A stretch of DNA of 64,000 nucleotides from NCBI GenBank assembly GCA_018398805.1, contig JAGFBZ010000559.1, positions 186,001 through 250,000 on the forward strand, given 5' to 3'. Under the pieces are notes generated by a model, which was given only the letters and a program-made list of their open reading frames with translations, was not told where the DNA came from and searched no databases. Shown piece by piece: positions 1 through 10,197 of this stretch (positions within the stretch are counted from its first letter, which is position 1; each line of letters starts with the position of its first letter). The DNA comes from Hirundichthys speculiger (taxonomy: Eukaryota; Chordata; Actinopteri; Beloniformes; Exocoetidae). The position numbers and the translations under genes were made by a program.

Positions 1-680
1 TGGTCCAGGGAGCCGTCATGGACCAACAGACACGGGCTGCAGCCACATTCGTCCAGTTCTGTTTTAAAACGGGTCCACGCCATGTTTCCAAATGTTTCGT
101 TTCGTTCATCCACCTTAGACAGCAACACTTCTGTTAACAAACTAAGCACGTCCGCAACAAACCATTTATGTATTTAAAATAAAAATACACAAATGTAGAC
201 GCAGTTTCTTATGGAGGCCAATAACAGGACAGTTTACAGGAAAAAAAGATTTCCCAACTGGAAAACAGAAATTAGTCGCCTCAAGCAACAATAACATGGC
301 TGAACATCTAGAGAAAACCGACTTTTATTAGCTGATTTTCAAACTTTTGCTGTTTCACACCGTCCTCATCAAATGCTTCAAAATGCACCCACATAAACAT
401 TTTCCAGGCATCCAGTTTTTAATGAATATTCAGAATCACTGGAAAGAGAATATGTATAGTCTGAAGTTCACTCAGATCTATTGGCTTTAATGATGTTGCA
501 GTGAAATTAATGGCCTTATTTTATAATGACTAGGTTTTTTTCACCAGCTTTCCTTCCTGATCGGTCTTTCTGGTACCACCTCTACCCTCTTCAACAGGAG
601 TACACACATCCAGACTAATAAAACCAGCACTGACTTACCTGGACATGTTGAATCTTTGATGGACAGGTCCGATCACAGGT
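1..680. other. AT-rich stretch without recognised gene
   Basis: I see no splice-flanked coding segment, RNA gene or terminal-repeat element here. The open frames in it are short and low in complexity. Confidence 0.4.
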
Positions 681-1330
681 GTGAACAGACCTAACTTCCT
701 GCCAGCATCTGTATCTGGGGCTCAGTCGAGATATAAATGGGCTGAAAAAGGGGGGCCCATATGGGATTGTCCATATCCCAGCCAGCATGTCCATATGGGC
801 CTCGTCTTGATTAAGAGTGTTATTTGGGTAGATAATGGGCTGGAAACGGGTCCCATGGGTCCCATATGGTTTTAGTATTACTGGCCCCAATGGGAAGCCT
901 GTGTGGGGCGAATATATGGGTCCCGTGAGGGGAACAAGTGAACTAAATGGGCCCGAGCTAACAAAGAAGGTAAAAAAAAAAAAAAAAAAGAGGTAAGTTC
1001 TGTGGGTCCCATATAGCTTTAGTAACACATGAAATTAAAAAAAAAAAATGACCCAGTTGGGGCCAACCTACAACCCAGGCCCAGACTCCTTATGGGTAAC
1101 GTAGGCAGGACCAGCATGGAGCCTTCAGACTAACCCAAGTGCTCCTAAGGAGCCCAATTATAAATGCTGGTCCATGTTGGCCCCATGGGATCACAGTGTT
1201 ATTCTCAGGTACCCGGCGTCTTATCCGTGTCCCACTTGGGCCACATCAGAGAACCCAGGATGCCGATATGGAATCAGCATTCAGTCCCATTTATGTCTCA
1301 GATGGTTGTTGGGCTGTGTTAGTCAGCTCT
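681..1330. repeat. Degenerate repeat built on the CCCATATGGG palindrome
   Basis: The motif CCCATATGGG and close variants (CCCATGGG, CCCATTTA, GGGCCCATATGG) recur many times over about 650 bp, with an A-run near 972 and another near 1037. This produces spurious open frames on both strands. It looks like a decayed interspersed or satellite-like teleost repeat. I see no clear terminal repeats, so its class is not assigned. Confidence 0.5.
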
Positions 1331-1499
1331 CCAAGATGATTAAAAGTGATGCAAGTGTCACTAGAAACCAGCATATGACCCGTCCTTCCATGAAGGTTTC
1401 ATGCACACATGAGATCTTTGGCTGCATTTGTCATTGGTTACATTTATTAGCATGTTTTGAGGTAAATCGATGAGTCAGCTGCTGTAGCCGTACATCAGC

Positions 1500-1790
1500 T
1501 TAATGTACATTTGTGTGGTTATGCTCCCGCCGGTGTGAGGATCCTGGAGTCGACAGAGTCGAGTCAGATGCACGCCATTGCTTGGCCAGACGTCCGGGTC
1601 GGTCCCTCCGTGGTGATGGCCCCCAGCGCCCCTCTGCTTCTCTGCTCGTGAGCGCGCCCAGGCGTCGAAGCAGCGCAGCGTTAGGTTGGAGCTCGTCCTG
1701 AAAGCCACAGGTGGGAAGAAAGTCGTCCATCAGAGCATCCAGGCTTCGGTTTAGTAATATAAGAACATTTGACTGACATACAGTTGCACT
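1500..1790 (-). CDS. Possible coding exon of an unrecognised minus-strand gene
   Basis: On the minus strand an AG acceptor-like site near 1770 is followed by an open, well-mixed frame that includes the stretch DALMDDFLPTCGFQDELQPN. GC content rises sharply over 1550-1700 against AT-rich flanks. A second minus-strand frame is also open across the same segment, so even the frame is uncertain. I do not recognise the protein. It could belong to the same transcription unit as the candidate exon at 3115-3315. GC-rich chance open frames are the main alternative. Confidence 0.22.
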   Translation of the reverse strand, partial: SATVCQSNVLILLNRSLDALMDDFLPTCGFQDELQPNAALLRRLGALTSREAEGRWGPSPRRDRPGRLAKQWRASDSTLSTPGSSHRREHNHTNVH

Positions 1791-1994
1791 CAGAGGTCTG
1801 CACGCAGTTCTAGAAGACAACTGTTTTTTTTCCTTTCATGTTTCGTAACAATAATATGCAGGTGTCATGGCGCTCAGAAAGAAGATAAATGTATCTTTAT
1901 CCACAGTGAAAAACCTCCTACACTGACATGAGCTGAATGACCACACAGCAAGAGAAAGACATCAAAAACGACCCTCAAAAAGCCAGATCAGTTT

Positions 1995-2585
1995 TTTGCT
2001 GGAGATAAAATTGAACTGTCTGGTCGCAGTGGTTATTGTCATGTTTGGAGATGCAGTGGAGGAGCTTGCATAGGCGATATAGGCGGCCGCCTAGGGCGCC
2101 ATCTGCTGGAGGGGCGCCGCCACGCCGCCAGGCCCCTTAAATGGACTTGCCCTGATGAGTATAAACCGTGAGATGTCTAGGAAGGTGTCATTTGATGACA
2201 CCATAGATACTTTTGCTGCCAGGAAGTTTAGTTGAAAGTAACTGTTGTTACCGTTGAGTTTGTCATTGTTCAAATGCTCAAATTAAACTGTCATTGAATT
2301 GCAGTGGGCTCGGGGGGGCACCGGGGTGTAATCTCGCCTAGGGCACCAAATTGGGTAGAGCCGGCCCTGCTTGCAGGCCTCAGAAAACCACACCAAGCGT
2401 GAAGCATGGGGGTGGCAGTGTCATGGTATGGGGCTGAAGGAATATTATGTAGAGCTACTGAAGCAACATCCACAAACATGAGCCACAAAAGTTAAACCTT
2501 AAGCCTGGATTAGTCTTCCCAACCGACAATGACCTCAAACTTACCTCCAAACTGGTTTCAAACTGGCTTCAAGAGACCATTTTTC
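1995..2585 (+). pseudogene. Tc1/mariner transposase relic, split by a nested insertion
   Basis: Translated pieces match the Tc1-type DDE transposase in family order. KIEL...YCHVW lies near 2007-2050. VKHGGGSVMVWG follows at about 2399-2435. DNDLKLTSKL, equivalent to the catalytic DNDPKHTS motif, is near 2526-2556. Stops and frame changes occur after the VWG motif and later, so it is inactive. A 298-bp element at 2071-2368 interrupts it. When that element and one copy of its GCTTGCA flank are removed, the frame reads continuously from YCHVW into VKHGGG. The catalytic N-terminal half and the terminal inverted repeats are not evident. Confidence 0.8.
2071..2368. mobile_element. Short non-autonomous element inserted in the Tc1 relic
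   Basis: The 298-bp segment is flanked by the direct repeat GCTTGCA (2064-2070 and 2369-2375), a 7-bp and perhaps degraded 8-bp target duplication. It carries GCCTAGGGCGCCA near its left end and CGCCTAGGGCACCA near its right. There is no coding capacity. The target-site length suggests a hAT-like origin, but the ends are not a clean inverted repeat, so the superfamily is uncertain. Confidence 0.6.
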
Positions 2586-3114
2586 AAGCATATTGTTTTA
2601 ATCTTTGGTGGATCTAAACTCGCTCTGCACCCACCATCATTTTAGTAAGCCATCATTTGGCTGGACGTCTTGTCCAAATGTCAAAAAGACCAACAATAAC
2701 AGGGATGCTTCTGGAAGAGCAGAGGATCCCGCCACAGGCAGGGCTCAGTTCGCCTCGGCTCAGTTAAGCGCCTTCAACTGTTTTCTGTTTGCTCAGATTC
2801 CTGCAGGACGTGCGCTGCCCGGAGACCTTAAAAGGAAATGAAACAGAACCACTGGCTTGGCAAAGTTCTCCCGCAACCTGGGGTGCGTGACATTTCACAA
2901 ATCCTCCCCATAAACAGGCTCTGCTACAACACACGTCTACCTCACTTTCTGGGTCTCCAGTCAAGATGAAGATGGTCATTTATCGTTGCAGTATTGTAGA
3001 TTAGTCAGAAAACCCAGAAAAGCGTGATATGGCCCCTTTAAAGACCAAACAGTGGCGGTATTGGAGCCCTGAGCTAGAAAGTTGTGATGTTTGGTAGAAG
3101 GTAGTGGCACCCAC

Positions 3115-3315
3115 CTGGAGGACTTGGAGGGGAGGCTGTAGGTGACCTGGTCGAAGTAGTAGGGACACATCTGCAGGGATGTCAGGTGCGGCTGCTGGGC
3201 CATCCTGGCAAAGACTCGATCCAGCCTGTGGCTCGGTCCAAAGCACCATCCGGGGAAAATCCTGCACCACAAGGCTGATACCAAACTGTCCACGCGGGTC
3301 TGAGCCGCTGAGATC
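3115..3315 (-). CDS. Candidate internal exon of an unrecognised minus-strand gene
   Basis: Reading the minus strand, a pyrimidine-rich TTCCTGTCAG acceptor at 3316 precedes a 201-bp segment that ends at a consensus CTCCAG|GTGGGT donor. One frame gives a composition typical of real protein, including GWCFGPSHRLDRVFARMAQQ followed by MCPYYFDQVTY. Another frame is also open, which weakens the call. I do not recognise the family. Synteny with b4galt3 made me consider PPOX, but the sequence does not resemble it. The 1500-1790 segment could be a downstream exon. Confidence 0.35.
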
Positions 3316-3786
3316 CTGACAGGAAGTAAGTTGTACAGAGGTGTGCGCGCTGCCATTCCTCCAACTCTGTCCCAACAGGAGACCACATGTGTTACTGAAA
3401 ACGTGCACTTACTAAATCACTCTACTGAATTAAAAAAAATACAAAAGAAAACTGATAAAAGTGTTACTTACATGTGATTGTAACTGTGGAAGGTCAATTT
3501 CTGCATTAAAACAACTCGTGTTGATGTTTAAACCTGGTTCGGTTCCAGAACACGACAGTTTTAAACAATAACTTCAGAACATAAGACTTTTTTTTATCCT
3601 TTCATCATAATGCTTTAATGCAGTTCTTTGCTTATATAAAAATACCTTCAATTGTCAGCGTGACATAGTGGTGGCGGCAGATAAACATCAGAATACAGCA
3701 GTATTCTGTATATACAGACATATAAACACTCTTCAGATATGAGTGTATTTTCTGACGTTGCCATGGCTCTGGTTGGCTTCATCTAC

Positions 3787-3912
3787 CATCTTCTGATGTC
3801 TTCTGATGTTTGTCTACCATCACTGCTGTCTTCTGATGTTTATGTACCATCACTGATGTCTTCTGATGTTTGTCTACCATCACTGCTGTCTTCTGATGTT
3901 TATCTACCACCA
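3787..3912 (+). repeat. 30-bp tandem repeat, about four copies
   Basis: The unit, roughly TCTTCTGATGTTTGTCTACC plus ATCACTGCTG, repeats in register about four times with G/A and C/T variants. Being a multiple of three, it leaves an open frame encoding SSDVCLPSL-type repeats, which I regard as a by-product. Confidence 0.85.
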
Positions 3913-5228
3913 CTGTGTCAGGCTGACAATAGAAAGTGCTTTTACATGAGCAAATTGCATCAGAGCGTTATAAATACAGTAATCGGTGGCTCAGAACATT
4001 CAAGCAGACACGGAAACAGAGGTTTCCGTTTATCTTTAAAAGTCGCCGGCATCGAGGCGCATTTAATATAAACAGGAAGTTTATTTGATCTTTGTGCAGC
4101 ATAGCATCAAAATGCATTTTCACCGTTTGGTTCTTAGTCAAAGTTTTACGAGCTGACTGCTCCCTGAACATATCAGGCAGGCCAGCTGACAGTCTTGTCT
4201 GGGCCCGGGACAAGATAATGTTAGATGGGCCCTCCCCTACACCACCGCCGTTTTTTTTTTTTTTTTTTGTCACTAAACATCACCAGTTTTATGTTGATAT
4301 ATTGTGATGTTTGTAATGCAATAAATAAGGTATTGTATATGAGGAGAAAATCTTAGCTCTCCATGGCAGCTGAAGTTTTAGTATAATATGAAAGGACCTG
4401 CTAATATTATTAAGATTTATGCATACACATTTTCTAATTCTTATACATGCAGGAAAAAGAGACCAGGGAAGAATAAATTAGGCATTTTAATTTGAAGAAT
4501 TTTTTTCTTTGTGCAAATTCTCTCGAAGTTACAAAAAACTTCCAGGGACAAAGGACGCTGCTTTGTTTTTTTGGTTTTTTTTTTTTGCATTTTCTCTTCC
4601 AGTTTCTTTCGTCTTTCTTCAAAAGCTCTTTCAAGTGCCCGCATCTCAGGAGTATCGGTGAGGATATTCTCACCCTCGCTTGCTCGGAGGTCCTGCCAGC
4701 CACCGGAGAGCCAGGCCTGAGCCTGTTTGGGACCAGGCCAGGGAGGAGAACCAGAGCCTATCCGATTTCGGAGCACCATTCTCGGCTCGCTCGACGGTCC
4801 TGCCGGCTCGTTTATTACATTATTAGAAGCTACACATGTCAGTCTTGTGTGTGTGTTGTTTATCTCACCTGCTGAGGCCTTTGTACTGTATAGACACCTG
4901 TTTCATCCACGTTAAAAATCATGTGTGGGGGGGAATTTATGTCTGTTAAAGATAAGGAGAAAGGGAATCCAAACTACTTAATTTTAGAGAATAAAACCAG
5001 AATACAACACATGCATTGGAAGAATTAATTCTCTCACCTGTCCATGACTACTGCCAGATTATCAAAGAACTCCACAACAGTCGTTTTATTGAAGCCAGTG
5101 GCCCTTCAGAGGGATGTTGATTCTGGAGTTCAGACAGAAAGCCGGCGACATGCTAGAAAGCTGCTGAACCACTCTGGACTTGCAGACAATCCATTATTAT
5201 AAGATTTAGCCTTGTGGGAAGATCAGCC
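3913..5228. other. Gene-poor interval with one coding-like minus-strand patch
   Basis: The interval contains poly(T) tracts near 4251-4268 and 4573-4585. On the minus strand about 4590-4780 reads as a charged helical segment that includes EMRALERAFEERRKKLEEK, preceded by a Gly/Pro/Trp-rich stretch. It has no defensible splice sites or homology that I recognise, so I do not call a gene. The remainder shows nothing. Confidence 0.3.
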
Positions 5229-5665
5229 TTAGTTACCATAGGAAATCACATACTGTTTTGCACACCCTGGCTTACCTGCACACTGCGTCTCTTTCCAGGT
5301 GGCAGGCATGAGGACATGGTTCTTGTCTGCATATTCAAATGCCAAATGCCACTTAGCTGGAGAGAGGCCATAGGTCTGTTCAGCAAGTTCTTTCAGGTGT
5401 TTGGAAAGTTCTTCCTCCATCTCATCAGTGAAAATTCTCTTTGCCTGGGCCACCGAACCCCAGGCCACTGTAAAAACGTCCCCCCTGGTCCATTTTTCTT
5501 ATAAATCTTAGGAGGCTTGACTCGTCAATATTTCGCTCCTTTGAAACACATCTTAAGGACCTCTTTGTCTCCATGACCTCAGTGGCTGCACTTTCCAACT
5601 GTTCAATGGAGGTTCGGCCCCAGGTTGTCTTCCTGTGATATTTCCTTGGTGTGATGGATTTTTCA
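5229..5665 (-). pseudogene. pogo-family transposase N-terminal relic
   Basis: On the minus strand the segment from about 5655 down to 5500 reads RKTTWGRTSIEQL, then AATEVMETKRSLRCVSKERN and SLLRFIRK. This follows the psq-type helix-turn-helix pattern of pogo/Tigger-like transposases. About 5450 down to 5268 reads FTDEMEEELSKHLKELAEQT, YGLSPAKWHLAFEYA and MPATWKETQCAG, matching the following CENP-B-like DNA-binding domain (usual pattern YGL...LAFEYA...P.SW...AG). The two halves are in different frames, so at least one frameshift separates them. There is no DDE catalytic region next to it. GTAAGC right after the CAG could be a fossil splice donor. Confidence 0.7.
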
Positions 5666-6439
5666 TACTGTTTAAGACACGAAAAACGAAACTTATTTTT
5701 TTTGTCTTACTTTGCCTCCAGGGGAAAAGTGAGACAGTGTCTTACTTTTCCTCGTGGAATTTGTCTCACTTTAACCCTCCACCACTTTTTTATTAAAACA
5801 ACCTCTCTGTGGAATTCAGGCTAATCTTTAGCTAGCAGCACCGCATCATTTTAAAAGGCGATAGTTCGACAATGTACAGGATATGAGTTTGTCCGCTTGA
5901 ATCAATTACTTTTAGCGCCAGAGTTGCTTATGGTGAAAACCGAAAAATTTACTTTTACATCCTAAAAATGTACTTTCGTACAAAACACATGCTTACAACA
6001 GCACAATGGAATCTCTTCATGGCCAACGGTGAAATGGACAGGACCTTGAAAATCAGTCGCTCACATGACCACAGGTGTGACCTATTGCTTAGATACAGGG
6101 GTGTGTCACATTACCCAGTGTCTCACAAAACCCCATTCTCCCCTGTGTCCAAATTTTGGGGGTCTTGGACCGGATTAGGGCATTTACATGGAAAACACGT
6201 CTCTACTTACGGAATTTTCAGGTTACGAAACTACTTCCAGAACCAATTAATTTCGTAAATCGAGGTACCATTGTATTGTTGATTTTGGGATTCTGTTTTT
6301 TCTTTCTTGAAATTATATGACACGATTGGTCCTTTTGGTAAATTTGTTCTTCTTTGTTTTCGTATTTCACACTTCAACTTCTGTGTCATTTTCAAGTCGG
6401 GTAAAACAATAGTTTGCTGCAGTGTGTGTAAAAATGACT
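5666..6439. repeat. Probable DNA-transposon non-coding sequence
   Basis: Near 6186-6275 the sequence reads as a teleost transposon terminus in reverse (a block ending in AAATCGAGGTACCATTGTA), lying next to the pogo relic. I infer that both may come from one old element, but no matching opposite terminus was found. The rest is AT-rich with no gene. Confidence 0.35.
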
Positions 6440-6660
6440 GATGCTCCACATTTATCAGCATCAACTCACATAAGATATGCTTTATTTGTTCTGTCGCTAT
6501 GTCTGAGCTACATAAAAGAAGTAAAAAATGAAGCGCAGCACTGCAAAGTAAAGATCCCACACTGCCCTCCTAAATGGTTGGTGGTGGAATTACAGAGCAA
6601 CCGACACAATAAAGCACAAGTATACAGTGTAGAGCCTGTGAGTCCCCTATGTGAGCAGAC

Positions 6661-7479
6661 TAGAGGTCTTCAGAACAACCCGACAACCTGAAAACCCGAG
6701 GTTCTGACCTGATCCGAATCGGGTCTCGGGTCCATTCACAAGACTTGACTCCGGCTTCGGGTCAGAATCGGTACAGTTAGTGTCGGGTCTGGTCGGTGCT
6801 CTCTGACAGGCTGGGTCCACGTTTACCCTGAGAGCGGTAAAGATACTCAGCCCCTCCGTCCCCTTCCATCCAATAGGCTGCCGAAATGTCAGATGACACG
6901 TCAAGCAAAAGTAAACAAACAAATAATAGTTTGGTTTAGCCAATGTCAGGACTCGGGGCAGTTAAATGATTAATTCATTAATGTGGCGTGTTTCGTCATA
7001 AAACAATCGTGTTGCCGTAGCGTGTTATTACTGGTATACTCGGCAGCTGTTAAACACAACAGATCCCCAACTTGATAACCTTGAATGAGAGAAGATGTTC
7101 ATGACATGTCCTGACTGGTGTAGGCTATTAGCATTAGCATATGTATCCACAAAGAAAATAATGACGTAGATTTATTGTTGTTTACATCACGTACAAGACA
7201 ACATTTAGGTAAGAAAATCAAGTTTTATTCAACACTAGACAACTTTCAACATGAGCAACTATGGGTTGTATTGTCTTGATTCTATTCGGGTATCTCGGTT
7301 CAGTTCGTGGTCGGAAACTAAAGTCTCGGGTCGGGTCAGTTCCTGGTCCAAATATTGTGGGTCCATTTGAGTTCGGAACACAGACTTATGATAATAGCTT
7401 GGGTCGAGTCAGTTTCGGGTTGAATTTAACGGGTCCATTTGAGTCCAGGTCCACGAAAGTGGACCCATGAAGACCTCTA
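6661..7479. mobile_element. hAT-like non-autonomous element, 819 bp
   Basis: The ends are inverted: TAGAGGTCTTCA at left and TGAAGACCTCTA at right. The flanking 8-bp direct repeats GAGCAGAC (6653-6660) and GCGCAGAA (7480-7487) match at 6 of 8 positions, consistent with an old hAT target duplication. Subterminal regions are rich in CGGGTC and CGGGTCC motifs on both sides. No transposase is present. Confidence 0.7.
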
Positions 7480-7702
7480 GCGCAGAACCCATAAGGCCCA
7501 GGATATACTTGCAGTAGCACCAAATGTTCATCCATTTGTGTACAGTGTACACAACCAGCTGCACGGTGAGTGTTTCTTGCTTCAGTTCACCGTGGGCAAG
7601 TATAATATATATGAGAACGGTACATAGAGGAACTCGTTCCTTTGTTTCTGTTGCGGTCACAGCAGAGGAAACACCAGCGCCATCGGAGATCATGAGTTAG
7701 AC

Positions 7703-8086
7703 CAGCCATTCCCAAACTTCAGAATACCAAGGCCCAATTTGAAATGTGAAAAATCTCCGAGGCCCACCGAAACCTTTAATCACAACTGTGATCAACATAC
7801 AGGACAAGGAACCATGATCCGATTTTAATGTGAGGGGTCAACAAATAAGGTGACACTTGTCATATTAAGTTAAGATGACAGTAGAATAACTCTTAATTGG
7901 GTTGTTTTATTACTTCTTAATGTTTTTTTAATCATTTCATGAATATTTTACAGTAATTAAAAACATATTTAAAAAAAGATCGAGGATTTAAAACACATTT
8001 GTTTAATTTCAATGACCTCTCATGGTCCACCTGCAGTACCACGGCGGCCCACCAGGGGGCCGCGGCCCACACTTTGGTAATCATTG
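7703..8086 (-). mobile_element. hAT MITE, CAGTGATTCCCAAAG family, copy 1
   Basis: This 384-bp element has a perfect 8-bp target duplication AGTTAGAC (7695-7702 and 8087-8094). Its ends are CAGCCATTCCCAAACTTCAG at left and the complement of CAATGATTACCAAAGTGTGG at right. It is non-coding. It is the same family as the copies at 35934-37896 and 46291-46671, in the opposite orientation to both. Confidence 0.9.
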
Positions 8087-8300
8087 AGTTAGACCATGGA
8101 TGGCGGTTTGTTTTTAACATTTTACCGGTGTGAGAAAAACACTGTATTTTTCTACGTCCTCCACAACACCACACAGTGACTCCTAACCGACCTCCCTGCT
8201 GCACCGACCCACACTAGCGCCTCCAGCATCCAGTACTGCGTCTCACGTATGTGTTGCATATTTTGTTGAGCATGTGCTTGATCAAATTTGCTATGATGTC

Positions 8301-8579
8301 TTTACCTATGTGTTAAAAACGGCACATACATTCCAGACCTTAAACAGGCTTTGTAAGATCGAGAGTCATGGGCCCCCCCAACAGAATCTTTCATAGGGCC
8401 TCCAAAAGGCTGGATGGGGCCCTGGTTTAAGGACTCACTTCCCACATGCTAATTTTTCAGACTGGTGTGATAAAATCACATTCATTTCTTTATATTTCAG
8501 AGAGATTTAGGGAGTAAAAATGAAGCCCATCCACCCTGATATTGATGATGGTTCACATGTAATCTATCACATTAGTTCG
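8301..8579. other. No feature seen
   Basis: This is an AT-rich spacer between the composite repeat and the CpG-rich block. Nothing recognisable was found. Confidence 0.4.
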
Positions 8580-9460
8580 TGCTGTTGAAGCGGGGCAGTC
8601 GGGTGTGTTTTATTTTCTCCTCCACTGTGGGACTGGGAGTGAAGGGGAGGGCGCACGTCCGCGTGACCGCTCACATACAGCGTCCCCGACACAGCAGCAA
8701 CTTCACAACACGGCGGAGGACGGTCGGTACCGACGAGCGACAGACACTTCCGCACAGCCCGCCCGGTAAGACTAAACAACAAAAACAAACCAGGGTTTTA
8801 ATTCTTTTTTAAACTCACGTGGGTTTTTTTTGTATTTTATTTTAAACGGCTCTGAGTGGTCGCGTGCGCTAGCAAGCTTCTGGGCTAACTAACCCGGCAG
8901 CCGTTAGCTCGGCTCGGCGCACGTTCGTGTCTCACATCTGGATCGGATCACGTCGGTGGAGGACGGTTTTCCTGTGCTGCGGGTTACCGGTTTCACGGGC
9001 TCGGAACCGCGACAGAAACGCTGCGACGTTAAATAAAACGTCCGTTAACCGCACGCGCACCTCCGCCGTTCGGACCGGACCGGACGCTTAAATGAGCCCG
9101 TTAATTACTCAAAGTAACCACTTAGTCGGGTTCTTAAATTAACGTCAAACATTTCCTTCCGACGGCGGTTGCACAACTTTTTTTTTCCGTTTGCGTGAAA
9201 AAAAAAAAAAAACACCTGGAAGTTTCGCTGTCGAGCGCGAGAACAAGGAAGGAGACAAAGAGAAACTTTGAGACGTGTCGGCGTTTCTGACGGTTAACGG
9301 TCGTTTTACACGGAGGCGGCAACGCGGCGGGGGGTGTTGGGTCGCGCGGTGGTGAAACACCGGTCCGGTCGGCCTCGGTTTCCAGCCGGACCGGGTCTGT
9401 TGTGTCTGCTCAGCTGAACAAAGACCCTCCTCCAACTTTCATGTCGACTGGCTGCACACT
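8580..9460. promoter_or_regulatory. CpG-rich block, candidate promoter and first non-coding exon
   Basis: CpG density and GC content jump over this segment, unlike its AT-rich surroundings and despite genome-wide CpG loss. A consensus donor CCCG|GTAAGA sits at 8765/8766, suggesting a + strand non-coding exon ending at 8765. The next strong + strand gene is b4galt3 (first coding exon at 27610), so this is its plausible promoter, giving a first intron of nearly 19 kb. It could also fire divergently for the weak minus-strand exons. Assignment needs transcript ends. Confidence 0.5.
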
Positions 9461-9470
9461 TGAAGAGGGA

Positions 9471-9473
<3 letters not shown>

Positions 9474-9500
<27 letters not shown>
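9474..9500. repeat. Poly(G) tract
   Basis: An uninterrupted run of about 26 G follows GGGAGGA at the edge of the CpG-rich block. It is a likely G-quadruplex former and an assembly hazard. Confidence 0.95.
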
Positions 9501-9501
<1 letters not shown>

Positions 9502-10197
9502 CTCAAATACAGGCACTGTTTCTTTATTTTCCACTAACAGACGTTTAAATCTACGTGGAGTGTCCCCGATGCGTTCACGTGCCCGCTGTCTGTCTGTGTG
9601 TGGTGAAACACCTGTCCGTGACGTCATTATCAGTTTAGTCTAGCTGTGTCAAAGCTCCTGGCCAGTTTCTCACTTCCAATAATGCCCAGTTTGGCTCTAG
9701 TGCACCTGGAAGTTCACACGTAAAAGTTTTCTGACGTCAGAATGCGTCTAAATGTGTTATAACCTTTAAAGGTGAAGTGAGTCTGACCTCCTCTCAGCTT
9801 TTGCACGTTTCCAAGGCTACTTCCGTGTGGATTATCGGGCCTGACTGATTGTATCTCATGACAGCTAGAAGAAGTGCTAGCAATCAACCTTACAGTGGAC
9901 ATTTTGACCCCCAATATGTTCAAGGTTAAAAATATAAATGCCTTGCTGTTAAAAAAATTAAAACTTTAAATCATTCATAGTGAAGAATTTAAATAATACT
10001 GGAATCGGATCAGTACTCGGTATAGGTTGATACACAAAGCCCAGGTACAGAAATTGGTATGCTTTTGTCTTTCAGCTGTGTTGTAAATAAAGTTTGACGG
10101 AAGTGAAAAGAAAGAGAATAGTTCAAAAAGTAGAGTATGACACTTGGATATTAGACTGTACTACTAGTTCTATTTTACTGTTCTGTTTTATTTTAAT
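9501..10197. other. No gene seen
   Basis: This is ordinary AT-leaning intergenic or intronic sequence. No conserved coding segment or element terminus was found. Confidence 0.4.

Larger units (their letters stand above)
6440..8300. repeat. Composite interspersed repeat broken by two hAT insertions
   Basis: Segment 6440-6660 (CACATTTATCAGCATCA ... CACACTGCCCTCC ... GGTGGTGGAATTACAGAG) is closely similar to 35897-35933 plus 37905-38000 in b4galt3 intron 5. The repeat resumes at 7480-7702 and 8087-8300. Two hAT-like elements (6661-7479 and 7703-8086) interrupt it. Without them the host repeat would be about 650 bp. Its own class is unknown. Confidence 0.55.

Noticed and set aside
681..1028. Proline/glycine-rich frames on both strands
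   Set aside because: Caused by the CCCATATGGG repeat, with no splice or family support.
3115..3315. PPOX exon, suggested by human synteny next to B4GALT3
   Set aside because: The translation lacks any resemblance to protoporphyrinogen oxidase that I can recall.
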